From the NCBI GenBank assembly GCA_016180645.1, contig JACPAV010000019.1, forward strand, positions 1-64,000: 64,000 nucleotides of DNA, in the 5' to 3' direction. This DNA comes from Nitrospirota bacterium. Its GTDB lineage: Bacteria; JACPQY01. The notes under the pieces were generated by a model. That model was not told the origin of the DNA, made no database searches, and saw only the letters and a list, made by a program, of their open reading frames with translations. The translations under genes and the position numbers were made by a program. Shown here in pieces: positions 1-7,689 of the stretch. Each line of letters opens with the position of its first letter. Within the stretch, counting starts at the first letter, position 1.

Positions 1-259
1 CAGAATGCCGATTCGTAGGGGAGCATCTTCAGATGCTCCCTCTTGTCGGGAGGGTCTGAAGACCCTCCCCTACGCATAATGACCAACATAAACCTTTCAC
101 AAAATGGCAAAAGTCGATCTCAGAGCCTCTGACAGAATGCCGATTCGTAGGGGAGCATCTTCAGATGCTCCCTCTTGTCGGGAGGGTCTGAAGACCCTCC
201 CCTACGCATAGTGACCAACATAAACCTTTCACAAAATGGCAAAAGTCGAGCTCAGAGCG
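1..259 (+). repeat. Tandem pair of GTAG-bounded REP/BIME elements with conserved tail
   Basis: Two copies of a 132-bp unit (1-132 and 133-259, the second incomplete). Each begins with a 59-bp core (15-73 and 147-205) that opens with GTAGGGGAG and closes with CTCCCCTAC. Inside are two hairpins: GAGCATCT-TC-AGATGCTC and GAGGGTCT-GA-AGACCCTC. Each core is followed by a conserved tail that runs through ACCAACATAAACC and AATGGCAAAAGTCGA. The arrangement matches known REP/BIME elements, whose hairpins carry a GTAG or GGAG foot. The second tail overlaps the 3' end of the BamB-like gene and supplies its stop codon. Further copies lie at 38512 and 48779. No cognate REP-associated transposase was seen here. 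Confidence 0.85.
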
Positions 260-1415
260 GCGGCTGGAATTCGAGGGCGTGGATCGTGCCGGCGTGTGTA
301 CGCACGAAGACCTTTCGCCCGGACACGACCGGTGTGGAAGTGATCGGAACCTGGGCCATGAAGCGATCCATCACCTCCCCCGAATTCTTGTGGAGAAGGT
401 ACAAGCCGCCGTTCCAGGATCCCGCCGCCAGGAAGAGGCGTCCCATGAGGACCGGTGCGGTGAGGTAGGCCTCGGACAGCTTGGTGTCCCACCGGATCTC
501 CCGATGGGGCATGTCCATTCGGACGACGTGACCGGCGCGGGAGGTCAAGTAGATGTCGTCGTCGATCACCAGCGGCGCTTCGGTTCCGGCGAGATCGAGC
601 CACTTCTTCCAATCGCCGTTTTCGGTTTCGTGGACGTAGAGGCCTTCGCGGGTATTGAGGATGGTTAAGCCGCGGAAGAACACCGGACGAAGATTCAGGT
701 CGCTCAGCTTTTCCAGCTTGTCGCTGAGACGCACCGTATCCAGGGGTTTTCCGTTCTCTGCATCCAGCATCACCCAAACACCGTCCGCCGTGGTGAAATA
801 CACCCGGGCGCCGTCGATCGAGACGGGAGCCGTACGCCGGTACGCGAGATCCGCCGTGTAGCCCGGCTCGTACCGCCAGAGAGGAGCGCCGGTTTCGCTG
901 GACAGCGCGATCACCGTATCATCGGAGCTCACCACGAAGATCCGATTTCCTCCAACGACCGGGGAGGTTGTGAATTCTTCCCGATCGACGTAGCGCCAGA
1001 GCTCGACTCCCGTGGAGGCCTCCAGGGCGAGCACGGCCCCGTCGACCGTGGCGGCATACACCCGCCCGTCCGCCGCGGCCACCGAACCCTCGATGGCCGA
1101 CTGGGTATTGGACCACAACTCGCGCCCCGATTCAGAGTCGAGGCAGGCCAGCGCGGGATGCTGGGCGAACGTGACGAAGAGACGCCCGTTCGCCAATACG
1201 GCGTCGGAGGTCTCGAAGGGAGCAATGCGCCCGTCCCATTCCTCGCGCGTGGGATTGTGTTCGGGGTACCGCCAGAGAAAACGGAAGTACGGTCGCGGAT
1301 CTCCGGAGCGAACGAAGGGGATGTCTCGCGTGGCGTAGCAGGAAGCGAGGAGGACGGCGGCCGCCGCCAGGCTACCGGCCGCCCGTATCACCCTGAATGT
1401 GTTTGATCCAGGCAT
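252..1415 (-). CDS. BamB-like PQQ beta-propeller outer-membrane lipoprotein
   Basis: A 387-residue protein with a lipoprotein signal ending in LLASC (Cys at residue 26), then repeated blades with phrases such as SESGRELW, STGVELWRY and SETGAPLWRYE, typical of PQQ-like beta-propeller repeats. The length is close to BamB (about 390), the lipoprotein of the BAM complex that helps insert beta-barrels at the periplasmic face of the outer membrane. It lies downstream of der and a YfgM-like TPR gene, a grouping known in proteobacteria. It starts 44 bp inside the TPR gene, so translational coupling is likely. The stop codon lies within the tail of a REP-like repeat, so the extreme C-terminus may have been remodelled. 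PQQ-repeat proteins are diverse, so BamB itself is an inference. Confidence 0.75.
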   Translation of the reverse strand: MPGSNTFRVIRAAGSLAAAAVLLASCYATRDIPFVRSGDPRPYFRFLWRYPEHNPTREEWDGRIAPFETSDAVLANGRLFVTFAQHPALACLDSESGRELWSNTQSAIEGSVAAADGRVYAATVDGAVLALEASTGVELWRYVDREEFTTSPVVGGNRIFVVSSDDTVIALSSETGAPLWRYEPGYTADLAYRRTAPVSIDGARVYFTTADGVWVMLDAENGKPLDTVRLSDKLEKLSDLNLRPVFFRGLTILNTREGLYVHETENGDWKKWLDLAGTEAPLVIDDDIYLTSRAGHVVRMDMPHREIRWDTKLSEAYLTAPVLMGRLFLAAGSWNGGLYLLHKNSGEVMDRFMAQVPITSTPVVSGRKVFVRTHAGTIHALEFQPPL

Positions 1416-2133
1416 CGGACGTTCCGAGTTCGCGCATGAGGATGTCGTCGCGGATTTTCCTGCCCCAGAAGAGCGTGGACGCAGATTCCGTGGCCGCTTC
1501 CTCGAAAGCCTTCTTGGCCTCCACCGCCTTGCCCTCCGTTTCCAGAACCAAGGCGAGATAGTACGGAACGATGGATTTCAGCGGTGAATCCAGCGTCTCC
1601 AACTTCTTGAATGTAGATCGAGCCTTTTCCGTATCCCCCTTCTCCAAATAGGCGTGTCCCAGGAGCTCTGTTGCCAGCGTCACGAGAACAGGGTAGCGGG
1701 CGCGCCTGAGTCCTTCTTCCAGCGGTGGGATGGCCTCGGCCGCTTTGCCGGCACGCAGGAGGCATCGTCCTTGGAGCACCCTCGCCCAAGCCACCACGGG
1801 CGTTCCCTTGTAGTCGGCGGCGAGTCTCGATGCCCGTTCGGCATATCCGCTCCAGAGAGGCGAGGCTTCCGCGGCCCCCGCCTGGGGGGCGCTCTCGAGG
1901 GACTGCATTTCCTTGACGAGCTTGGAGATCTCCCACGAACCCTTCTCAGCTCGTTCCTGCCGATGGCGACTGACGATCACGCTGCCGGCGGACGCCAAGA
2001 CCAGCACTCCGATTGCGCCCCAAAGCCACTTCCTGTGCTTGTTGGCATAATCGAGGGTGCGGAACCCCGTCTGCTGGAACTCGTCCGGTCCGCGGATCTC
2101 TTTCCTCGTCAGTTTGATCTTTTTTTCCGGCAT
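1372..2133 (-). CDS. YfgM-like single-pass membrane protein with TPR repeats
   Basis: A 253-residue protein. The N-terminus is charged and cytoplasmic, a transmembrane segment lies at about 36-53 (WLWGAIGVLVLASAGSVIV), and the rest is helical and periplasmic with TPR-like units (about 105-215, e.g. LQGRCLLRAGKAAEAIPPL and GHAYLEKGDTEKA). The topology and position next to der and bamB match YfgM/ancillary SecYEG-type proteins, which associate with the translocon and periplasmic chaperones. The start at 2133 follows a good GGGAG ribosome site. The start codon sits at the edge of a 72-bp tandem duplication. Function is inferred from context; the sequence alone shows only a TM anchor plus TPRs. 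Confidence 0.7.
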   Translation of the reverse strand: MPEKKIKLTRKEIRGPDEFQQTGFRTLDYANKHRKWLWGAIGVLVLASAGSVIVSRHRQERAEKGSWEISKLVKEMQSLESAPQAGAAEASPLWSGYAERASRLAADYKGTPVVAWARVLQGRCLLRAGKAAEAIPPLEEGLRRARYPVLVTLATELLGHAYLEKGDTEKARSTFKKLETLDSPLKSIVPYYLALVLETEGKAVEAKKAFEEAATESASTLFWGRKIRDDILMRELGTSDAWIKHIQGDTGGR

Positions 2134-2281
2134 GGCGGCTCCCTACGTGTGGATTTCGTTGCCTTCCTGGGCAGCGCCTAACTCTTCGGGTGCCGGCCGA
2201 TCCATGGCGGCGCCCTCCGTTCGGGTTTCGTTGCCTTCCTGGGCAGCGCCTAACTCTTCGGGTGCCGGCCGATCCATGGCC
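2131..2281 (-). repeat. 72-bp tandem duplication across the der/TPR-gene junction
   Basis: Unit 1 is 2131-2202 and unit 2 is 2203-2274, with a few more matching bases to 2280. Positions 2154-2208 and 2226-2280 are identical over 55 bp; the remainder is imperfect. The unit contains the last codons and stop of der, the spacer, and ends at the start codon of the TPR gene. Because 72 is a multiple of three, a short reading frame runs through both copies. Confidence 0.9.
2143..2277 (-). CDS. Possible 44-residue duplicated small ORF (speculative)
   Basis: Within the 72-bp duplication an ATG opens a frame of 44 codons made of two near-identical 24-residue units (MDRPAPEELGAAQEGNE twice, followed by TRTEGAA and IHT). 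It overlaps the end of der in another frame and stops just before the ribosome site of the TPR gene, so it could act as a leader or coupling peptide. No family is recognised. It may be a by-product of the duplication; nothing else supports translation. Confidence 0.2.
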   Translation of the reverse strand: MDRPAPEELGAAQEGNETRTEGAAMDRPAPEELGAAQEGNEIHT

Positions 2282-3683
2282 GGAAGTGTAGGCGAATCGG
2301 GACTTCGTGTAAACGAAAATCCCTCTGAAAGTGGTGGAGGAGAAAAGTCTGATAGTGGTCCGGCACGCGTCGGAGCGGGTGAACCGTGAGTGTAAACGCC
2401 GGGGGACGACTCCCCGTTTGACGGATGGTCCGGATCGAATATCCACGTCCTCCCACCCTCGGCGGCTGGTACGCCGCGAGCGCCTTCTTGAGGCTTTCCT
2501 GCGCGACTTCATCGGGAACATGGCGGGCGAGCTGCTCGTCCAGCCGATCCGTGAGCGGGAGAATCTGCTGTGTGCCGACGCCCGTCAACCCCGACAACTT
2601 CAGGATGGGGCAGAAGTTGAGATGCGGAAACCGGGAACGCACGGCCCATGCGGCCTTTTCGGAATCCTCGCTTGTCACGCGGTCGCATTGGGTGAGAATG
2701 AGGACCAAGCCCTTCCCCTGCTTGAGCGCGTGGTATCCAAGACGTACATCCTGAACGGCGCCCGGCTCGCGGACATCCATCACCAGCAGCGATACGTCCG
2801 AGTGATCGATGGATCGAAGCGCCTGACCGACGGACTTTTCTTCGAGCCGCGTTCCTACCCGGGCGCGGCGGCGAATGCCGGCCGAATCGGTGAACACATA
2901 ACGCCGGCCCTCGCGGACGAGATCTGCATCCACCACGTCGCGTGTCGTTCCGGCCTGAGGGTCGGTCATCATTCTCGCCTCGCCCAGAAGGGTATTGAGG
3001 AGAGTGGATTTTCCGGCGTTGGGGCGACCGACGATGGCCACGTGGATGGGAGGGGTGACGGCCTGAGCCGGGGTCGGCTCCTGATCCGCCTCCGGAGTGG
3101 GCGGCATGGGCGGTATGGGGGTCAAGTCTTCCAGTTGTTCCCTACTCCTGGAGGCTTTCGATGCGCGAATGCGCGATCGAACGAAGTCCATCAGCGGCCC
3201 GATACCGCGACGATGAACGGCGGCGATGGGGAACGCCTTCTCAGCGGCAAGCCGGTGGAAATCGGACAGGGCCACGGCTTCAGGAAGGTGCTGGCCGCCC
3301 ACGTCCATCTTGTTCACCGCCACGCAAAACGGTTTCCCCTTCTTTCGGATCGTGCGCGCGTTTTCCTCATCCAGCGGATGGCACCCGGTTGTCTGGTCGA
3401 CCACCAGCACGACATAATCTGCATTCTCAATCGCCGCCTCAGCCTGTCGGTTGACGGCTTCTTGAATCCCCTCGCGCCGACCCGGCTCCAGCCCGCCGGT
3501 ATCTTCAATTCGGTAGGTGACGCCCCGGATTTGAACTGTTTCGCCCACGCGATCCCGCGTCACGCCGGGTGTCGGATCCGCAACAGACCTCTCGTAGCCG
3601 AGGATCGCGTTGAATAGAGTCGACTTGCCGACGTTGACTCTCCCGACGATGGCCACCGTCGGGAGGGTCATCCCAGCAGCCAT
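2250..3683 (-). CDS. der: GTPase Der (EngA), ribosome assembly
   Basis: Double-Era-like GTPase of about 477 residues needed for 50S ribosome maturation. Two G domains are visible: the first with GRVNVGKST, DTGG and NKMD, the second with GRPNAGKST, DSAGIRR and TQCD; a KH-like C-terminal domain ends in IRLHFRPW. The first Walker A has Val where Pro is usual (GRVNVGKS). The open frame extends upstream into rnc, but those residues are Arg/Ser-rich and not Der-like. The start is therefore taken at ATG 3683, or four codons later at 3671. It lies 37 bp after rnc, separated by a heptanucleotide repeat. The stop codon lies in the second copy of the 72-bp duplication. Confidence 0.95.
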   Translation of the reverse strand: MAAGMTLPTVAIVGRVNVGKSTLFNAILGYERSVADPTPGVTRDRVGETVQIRGVTYRIEDTGGLEPGRREGIQEAVNRQAEAAIENADYVVLVVDQTTGCHPLDEENARTIRKKGKPFCVAVNKMDVGGQHLPEAVALSDFHRLAAEKAFPIAAVHRRGIGPLMDFVRSRIRASKASRSREQLEDLTPIPPMPPTPEADQEPTPAQAVTPPIHVAIVGRPNAGKSTLLNTLLGEARMMTDPQAGTTRDVVDADLVREGRRYVFTDSAGIRRRARVGTRLEEKSVGQALRSIDHSDVSLLVMDVREPGAVQDVRLGYHALKQGKGLVLILTQCDRVTSEDSEKAAWAVRSRFPHLNFCPILKLSGLTGVGTQQILPLTDRLDEQLARHVPDEVAQESLKKALAAYQPPRVGGRGYSIRTIRQTGSRPPAFTLTVHPLRRVPDHYQTFLLHHFQRDFRLHEVPIRLHFRPWIGRHPKS

Positions 3684-3710
3684 TTGAGATTTGAGATTTG
3701 AGATTTGAGA
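3683..3710 (-). repeat. Four perfect copies of a 7-bp repeat between rnc and der
   Basis: On the minus strand TCTCAAA is repeated four times and runs directly into the ATG at 3683, the probable der start. It occupies almost the whole rnc-der spacer, so slippage would change the distance between the two genes. No Shine-Dalgarno sequence is seen in it. Confidence 0.9.
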
Positions 3711-3720
3711 GACGGTGGAG

Positions 3721-4473
3721 TCATTCGCTCTGCGCCTGATCCTTGATGGCCGCGATCGCGGCCTCGGCCGCGATCTGCTCGGCCGACTTCTTGCTCTTTC
3801 CCTCACCCTCGCCCAGCAGCCGTCCGTTGACGCTCACGGATATTCGGAAACATTTGTCATGGTCCGGCCCCCACTGCGCAACCGTCGAATACACCGGGAT
3901 CGTTTTCCAGCGTTTCTGGCACAGCTCTTGGAGGAGCGATTTGAAATCGCGGCTGAAAGCTTCCACGCGCAGGTTCTCGGGGAGTTGGGTGAGCCACGCT
4001 CCGAAGTGCCGCTCAATCAGCCGGAAGGCCTCCGCGAAACCGCCATCCAGGTAGACGGCTCCCATGACGCTCTCATAGATGTCCGCCAGGATGGATTTCT
4101 TGGCGCGGCCCTGCGTGGCCTCTTCGCCCCGTCCGAGCTGAAGGAACCGCCCAAGGTCCAACGCGAGTGATCTCTCGTAAAGACTGTCCTCGCTCACCAG
4201 TTGCGACCGCAGCTTGGACAGCACGCCTTCTGCCGCATAGGGGAACCGACCCATGATGATGTGCGTCATCGCGAGCTGGAGCACGGCGTCCCCCAGGAAT
4301 TCGAGATTTTCGTAGTGGGGAATCCCCGCCTCAGAATCCGGAATGTTGGTATCGCGTATTTCCTCCACAAACGATTTATGTGTGAGAGCGATTTCCAGAA
4401 AGCCGATCTCCTTGAACCGGTACTCCATGACCGATTCCAGATCTCCAAGGAGGCGGCGGCGTTCGTCGTCCAT
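3721..4473 (-). CDS. rnc: Ribonuclease III
   Basis: A 250-residue double-strand-specific endoribonuclease for rRNA and mRNA processing. The catalytic domain has the signature ENLEFLGDAVL (about residues 55-65) and the second acidic patch DIYESVMGAVYLDGG (about 131-145), supplying the Mg2+-binding acids. A dsRNA-binding domain occupies about 160-245 with GEGEGKSKKSAEQIAAEAA. Length is normal for the family. It follows the XRE-cupin gene by 32 bp and precedes der by 37 bp, so it probably shares their transcript. Confidence 0.97.
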   Translation of the reverse strand: MDDERRRLLGDLESVMEYRFKEIGFLEIALTHKSFVEEIRDTNIPDSEAGIPHYENLEFLGDAVLQLAMTHIIMGRFPYAAEGVLSKLRSQLVSEDSLYERSLALDLGRFLQLGRGEEATQGRAKKSILADIYESVMGAVYLDGGFAEAFRLIERHFGAWLTQLPENLRVEAFSRDFKSLLQELCQKRWKTIPVYSTVAQWGPDHDKCFRISVSVNGRLLGEGEGKSKKSAEQIAAEAAIAAIKDQAQSE

Positions 4474-4505
4474 CGGTCAGTCGGGACGGCCCCGCAAGAA
4501 AGGTC

Positions 4506-5147
4506 TCATGCCGAGGGAACCAGTCCCTCCCACGCCCGGTCGAAAAAGGTGGGTGGGGGCGTCAGCACGTACACAATCTCGCTCCTCGATGGGGCCACGT
4601 TCCGAAAGCCGTGGTCCAGAGTGGCTTTGTAATGCAGTGCATCGCCCTTCTGGAGCACGAATTTCCGGCTGCCCACCGTGAGCTCGACTTTGCCCTTGAG
4701 GCAGACAACGAGTTCCTCGCCGTTGTGGGAAAGGTGTTTCTTGCCGCTCCGGCCGTCCCGCTCGAGGGTCATCACCGCCGAGAAAATCCGGCCGTCCGGT
4801 ATCCCGCCCGCCACCATTCGCCCGCTGAAACCCGTCTCGGAAACGAACGGTCGGACGTTGTGGTTCCCCGCGAATTCCACCTCTCCATCGGCTCCATCCA
4901 CAGAAAACAACGTGGCCACGTTACATCCCAGCGCGCGCGCGACGCGGTGAAGCGTGACGATCGTGGGAACCATCTTATTGTTTTCGATCTTGTAGAGCGT
5001 GGAAACGGCGATCCCGGATTTGCGCGACAGATCGCTGATGGATACACGGAGACGCTCACGCATCTCGCGGAGTTTGAGACTGGTGCGGCGGGCGAATTCC
5101 GAGTCGCCACTATTCTCGCGCGTGATGCGCTGTCTTCGTACGGCCAT
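4506..5147 (-). CDS. XRE-family transcription regulator with C-terminal cupin domain
   Basis: A 213-residue protein: an N-terminal helix-turn-helix of the XRE/Cro type (about 25-80, with LRVSISDLSRKSGIAVSTLY) and a C-terminal cupin (about 140-205, with HNGEELVVCLKGKVEL and LHYKATLDHGFRN). This two-domain plan is common among regulators that sense small metabolites. The ATG at 5147 is chosen because the frame upstream is antisense to the acyl-CoA synthetase gene. A TACAAT box (5157-5162, minus) lies 9 nt upstream with no ribosome site, so it may have its own promoter. It directly follows the fatty-acid activation gene, so control of lipid metabolism is plausible but unproven. Confidence 0.88.
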   Translation of the reverse strand: MAVRRQRITRENSGDSEFARRTSLKLREMRERLRVSISDLSRKSGIAVSTLYKIENNKMVPTIVTLHRVARALGCNVATLFSVDGADGEVEFAGNHNVRPFVSETGFSGRMVAGGIPDGRIFSAVMTLERDGRSGKKHLSHNGEELVVCLKGKVELTVGSRKFVLQKGDALHYKATLDHGFRNVAPSRSEIVYVLTPPPTFFDRAWEGLVPSA

Positions 5148-5156
5148 CGAAGGCCG

Positions 5157-5162
5157 ATTGTA
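5157..5162 (-). promoter_or_regulatory. Candidate -10 box upstream of the XRE-cupin gene
   Basis: TACAAT on the minus strand ends 9 nt before the ATG at 5147. No convincing -35 is seen 17 bp further up (TACAAC). It fits the leaderless pattern noted for several other genes in this window. Weak on its own. Confidence 0.3.
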
Positions 5163-5173
5163 CACTATGCCCG

Positions 5174-6964
5174 TCAGGCGTTGTAGAGACCTTCGATCAT
5201 CTCGCGGTACTTTTCCTCCACGACCTTTCGCTTGACCTTCAGCGTGGGGGTGATTTCGCCGCCCTCGATCGTGAAATCGTTTTCCAGGACGGTGAATTTC
5301 TTGACCTGCTCGTAGCGGGCCAGTTCCTGGTTCGCTTTCTCGATGGCGTCGGCAACGAGTTTCTGCACGGCGGGGTGCCTGGCGATGGTCCCATCCGTTC
5401 CCTCCCCCAGATTCTTGTCCTTCGCGTAGGCCCGCAGTTCTTCCGGATTGAGCGTTACCAGGCCGATGAGGAAGGGCCGGCGGTCGCCGATGGCCACCAC
5501 CTGGCTGATGAGGGGGCACTGATTTTTGATCAGTGTTTCGATGTTTGAAGGCGCTATATTCTTGCCGCCCGCCGTGACGATGAGATTTTTCTTCCGGTCG
5601 GTGATCTTCACGAAGCCGTCCGCGTCGATCACGCCGATATCTCCGGAGTGGAGCCACCCATCCTTGTCGATGGCCTCGGCCGTGGCTTTTTCTTCCTTGA
5701 AATATCCCATGAACACATTCGGTCCGCGCATCAGGATTTCGCCATCGGGAGCGATCTTCACATCGCATCCCGGAATCGCCCTTCCCACCGTACCGAATTT
5801 GTAGTCGGTCAACGTGTTGGCCGTGCCGATGGCCGCACACTCGGTCAAGCCATAGACTTCCGCTACGAACAAGCCGGCGGCATGGAAGAATTCGAGGATT
5901 TCCGTGGAGATCGGCGCTGCCCCGGACACGAAATACTTCACCCGCCCTCCGAAGGCCGCCCGGATCTTGGAAAAGACCAGACGGTCGGCGATGGCCGCCT
6001 TGAGCGAGAGTCCGATTGGCACCGGCTCCTTTTTCTGGATGCAACGACTCCGCTCGAGGCCAACGTTTTTCGCCCAGTTGAAAATCTTCTTCTTTCCGGG
6101 CGAGGCCTGCTCCACCTGGGCCAGAATCTTCGCGTAGGCCTTTTCAAAAATTCGCGGGACGCTTCCGAAGACGGTCGGCTGCGTCGCGTGAACAGTCTCA
6201 AGCACTTTCTCAAGAGATGGGGCATAAGCTGCTGCCATGCCGGTATTAATTCGTCCCATAAATCCAATCAAATGCTCGGCTACGTGTGACATCGGCAGGA
6301 AGGACACGGTGATGTCCCCGATGGTGGACGGAATGAGTTTCTCGAGCGACTTGAGTTCGAAGATGCAGTTGCCATGGGAGAGCATCGCGCCTTTCGGCGG
6401 ACCGGTGGTGCCGGAGGTGTAGATGAGAATGGCCAGATCTTCGGGCCTGATCTCCCGCAACCGGCCGTCCAACTCGCCGGGATGCTCCTTCTCGTAGGCG
6501 TCGCCCTTTTTGAGGATGTCCTCGAAGGCCAGGATGCCTTCTCCTACCGCTTCTCCCCATGAAATGACGGTCTTGAGATTTTTGAGACGAGGTAGGGCCT
6601 GAACCACCTTTTGGGCCTGTATCTTCGAGTCGAGCACGCACACCTTTGCTTCGGAATGTTCGAGGATGTACTCCGACTGCTTGGCCGTGTTCGTTTGATA
6701 GATGCCGACGCCTGACGCGCCGCACGAGAAGGCCGCGAGGTCGGCGATCGTCCATTCCGGCTGGGTTTCTCCCAGGATGGCGACCCGATCGCCTTTCTTG
6801 ATGCCGAGGGCCAGCAGGCCGTTGGCGAACCGGCGCACGAGCCGTCCGTACTCTTCCCAAGTTGCTTCCATCGTTTGGCCGTTCTTGACGTAGCGATAGG
6901 CCAGCTTCTGGGGGGTTTGCTTCACCCTCCACCAAAACAAATCCGGAACGGTTTTGACTTCCAT
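5174..6964 (-). CDS. Long-chain acyl-CoA synthetase (AMP-forming)
   Basis: A 596-residue member of the ANL adenylating enzymes; it activates fatty acids with ATP and CoA at the inner face of the membrane. Visible motifs: the P-loop YTSGTTGPPKG (about 182-192), YGLTE, the DGWLHSGDIG hinge region and ITDRKKNLIVTAGGK. The length and the GGKNIAPSNIE phrase match FadD15/FAA-type long-chain synthetases. It is separated from an upstream thioesterase by a REP-like element and followed closely by an XRE-cupin regulator. Exact chain length cannot be judged. Confidence 0.93.
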   Translation of the reverse strand: MEVKTVPDLFWWRVKQTPQKLAYRYVKNGQTMEATWEEYGRLVRRFANGLLALGIKKGDRVAILGETQPEWTIADLAAFSCGASGVGIYQTNTAKQSEYILEHSEAKVCVLDSKIQAQKVVQALPRLKNLKTVISWGEAVGEGILAFEDILKKGDAYEKEHPGELDGRLREIRPEDLAILIYTSGTTGPPKGAMLSHGNCIFELKSLEKLIPSTIGDITVSFLPMSHVAEHLIGFMGRINTGMAAAYAPSLEKVLETVHATQPTVFGSVPRIFEKAYAKILAQVEQASPGKKKIFNWAKNVGLERSRCIQKKEPVPIGLSLKAAIADRLVFSKIRAAFGGRVKYFVSGAAPISTEILEFFHAAGLFVAEVYGLTECAAIGTANTLTDYKFGTVGRAIPGCDVKIAPDGEILMRGPNVFMGYFKEEKATAEAIDKDGWLHSGDIGVIDADGFVKITDRKKNLIVTAGGKNIAPSNIETLIKNQCPLISQVVAIGDRRPFLIGLVTLNPEELRAYAKDKNLGEGTDGTIARHPAVQKLVADAIEKANQELARYEQVKKFTVLENDFTIEGGEITPTLKVKRKVVEEKYREMIEGLYNA

Positions 6965-7047
6965 CGTTATTCACCTCCCTTGGTGAGATGGAGTTTTACC
7001 TCGACCGGCGTCCCGATGCAAAGGGACAAGGATGAGCGGATCTCTGG

Positions 7048-7107
7048 GTAGGCGCACCCTTCAGGGTGCGTCTTCGGACGCGCGGGCATAAAAAAGCCCG
7101 CGGCTAC
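7048..7107. repeat. REP/BIME-like element, two hairpins bounded by GTAG and CTAC
   Basis: Outer boxes GTAGGCGC and GCGGCTAC flank two hairpins, GCGCACCCT-TC-AGGGTGCGT and GCGGGC-ATAAAAAA-GCCCGC. The plan is the same as at 15-73 but with different stem sequences. It sits right after the thioesterase stop codon, where it could also stabilise or end the transcript. Confidence 0.75.
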
Positions 7108-7578
7108 CTAGGCCCCACGGTCACTCGGCACCTGATCGCTGTATCGTTTCGCTTTTTCATCGCGGATGAATACGGTGCCCTGCGCGAGGGCGACGGTGCG
7201 GTCCTCGTTGGTCACCACGATGTGCACCACCGCCACTTGTTGCCGAAGCGATTCGACGCGCGCCACGGCCACGCAGCGCCCTTTCTCCACCTTGCCCATG
7301 TAGTTGATTTTGTACTCGAGTGAACGGGCATCGCGGCCCGTGGTCAGGGGAAAGACACAGAGCGCGAGGGCCGAGTCGACCAGGCTGGCCACGGCACCGC
7401 CGTGGACTGTGCCCGGGCCACCCCACAGATGCTCGCCCACTTCCATGCTGCACGTGATCGTACCCGGCCCGATCTCATCCACCCGAATGCCCATGTGGTT
7501 GAAGAAGGGAGAGAGCCGGACCGCCTGGCGCAGTCTCTCTGCATGTTCGGCGTTGTATTGGCTGCTGAAGTCCTCCAT
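7108..7578 (-). CDS. PaaI-type hotdog-fold acyl-CoA thioesterase
   Basis: A 156-residue hotdog protein with the PaaI/4HBT motif GTVHGGAVASLVDSALA (about 56-72), where the GG and Asp lie at the active site, followed by the strand LEYKINYMGKV. It probably hydrolyses acyl-CoA or aryl-CoA thioesters. Its neighbour downstream is an acyl-CoA synthetase, so the pair may balance CoA ester formation and release. A TATTTT box (7586-7591, minus) ends 7 nt before the ATG and no ribosome site is visible, suggesting a leaderless transcript. Substrate unknown. Confidence 0.85.
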   Translation of the reverse strand: MEDFSSQYNAEHAERLRQAVRLSPFFNHMGIRVDEIGPGTITCSMEVGEHLWGGPGTVHGGAVASLVDSALALCVFPLTTGRDARSLEYKINYMGKVEKGRCVAVARVESLRQQVAVVHIVVTNEDRTVALAQGTVFIRDEKAKRYSDQVPSDRGA

Positions 7579-7630
7579 CGAGCGGAAAATACCATGTATT
7601 TGGATTGGACAAAACCGAGGACTGGGTTCT

Positions 7631-7646
7631 CCCGCCGACTGGCGGG
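7631..7646. other. Intergenic stem-loop
   Basis: CCCGCC-GACT-GGCGGG forms a 6-bp GC hairpin between the OmpA-family gene and the thioesterase gene. No U-run follows in the direction of transcription, so it is not a clear intrinsic terminator; it may be a degenerate repeat. Confidence 0.4.
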
Positions 7647-7689
7647 GGAATGACGGAGGGGCGGTTCTTTTCTTGTTGTGGGGGGAGGG

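Noticed and set aside
74-259. Peptides MTNINLSQNGKSR/MTNINLSRNGKSR as a conserved small gene
   Set aside because: They come from the tail of the REP-like repeat. The start changes between ATG and GTG, the continuation differs in each copy, and the orientation varies.
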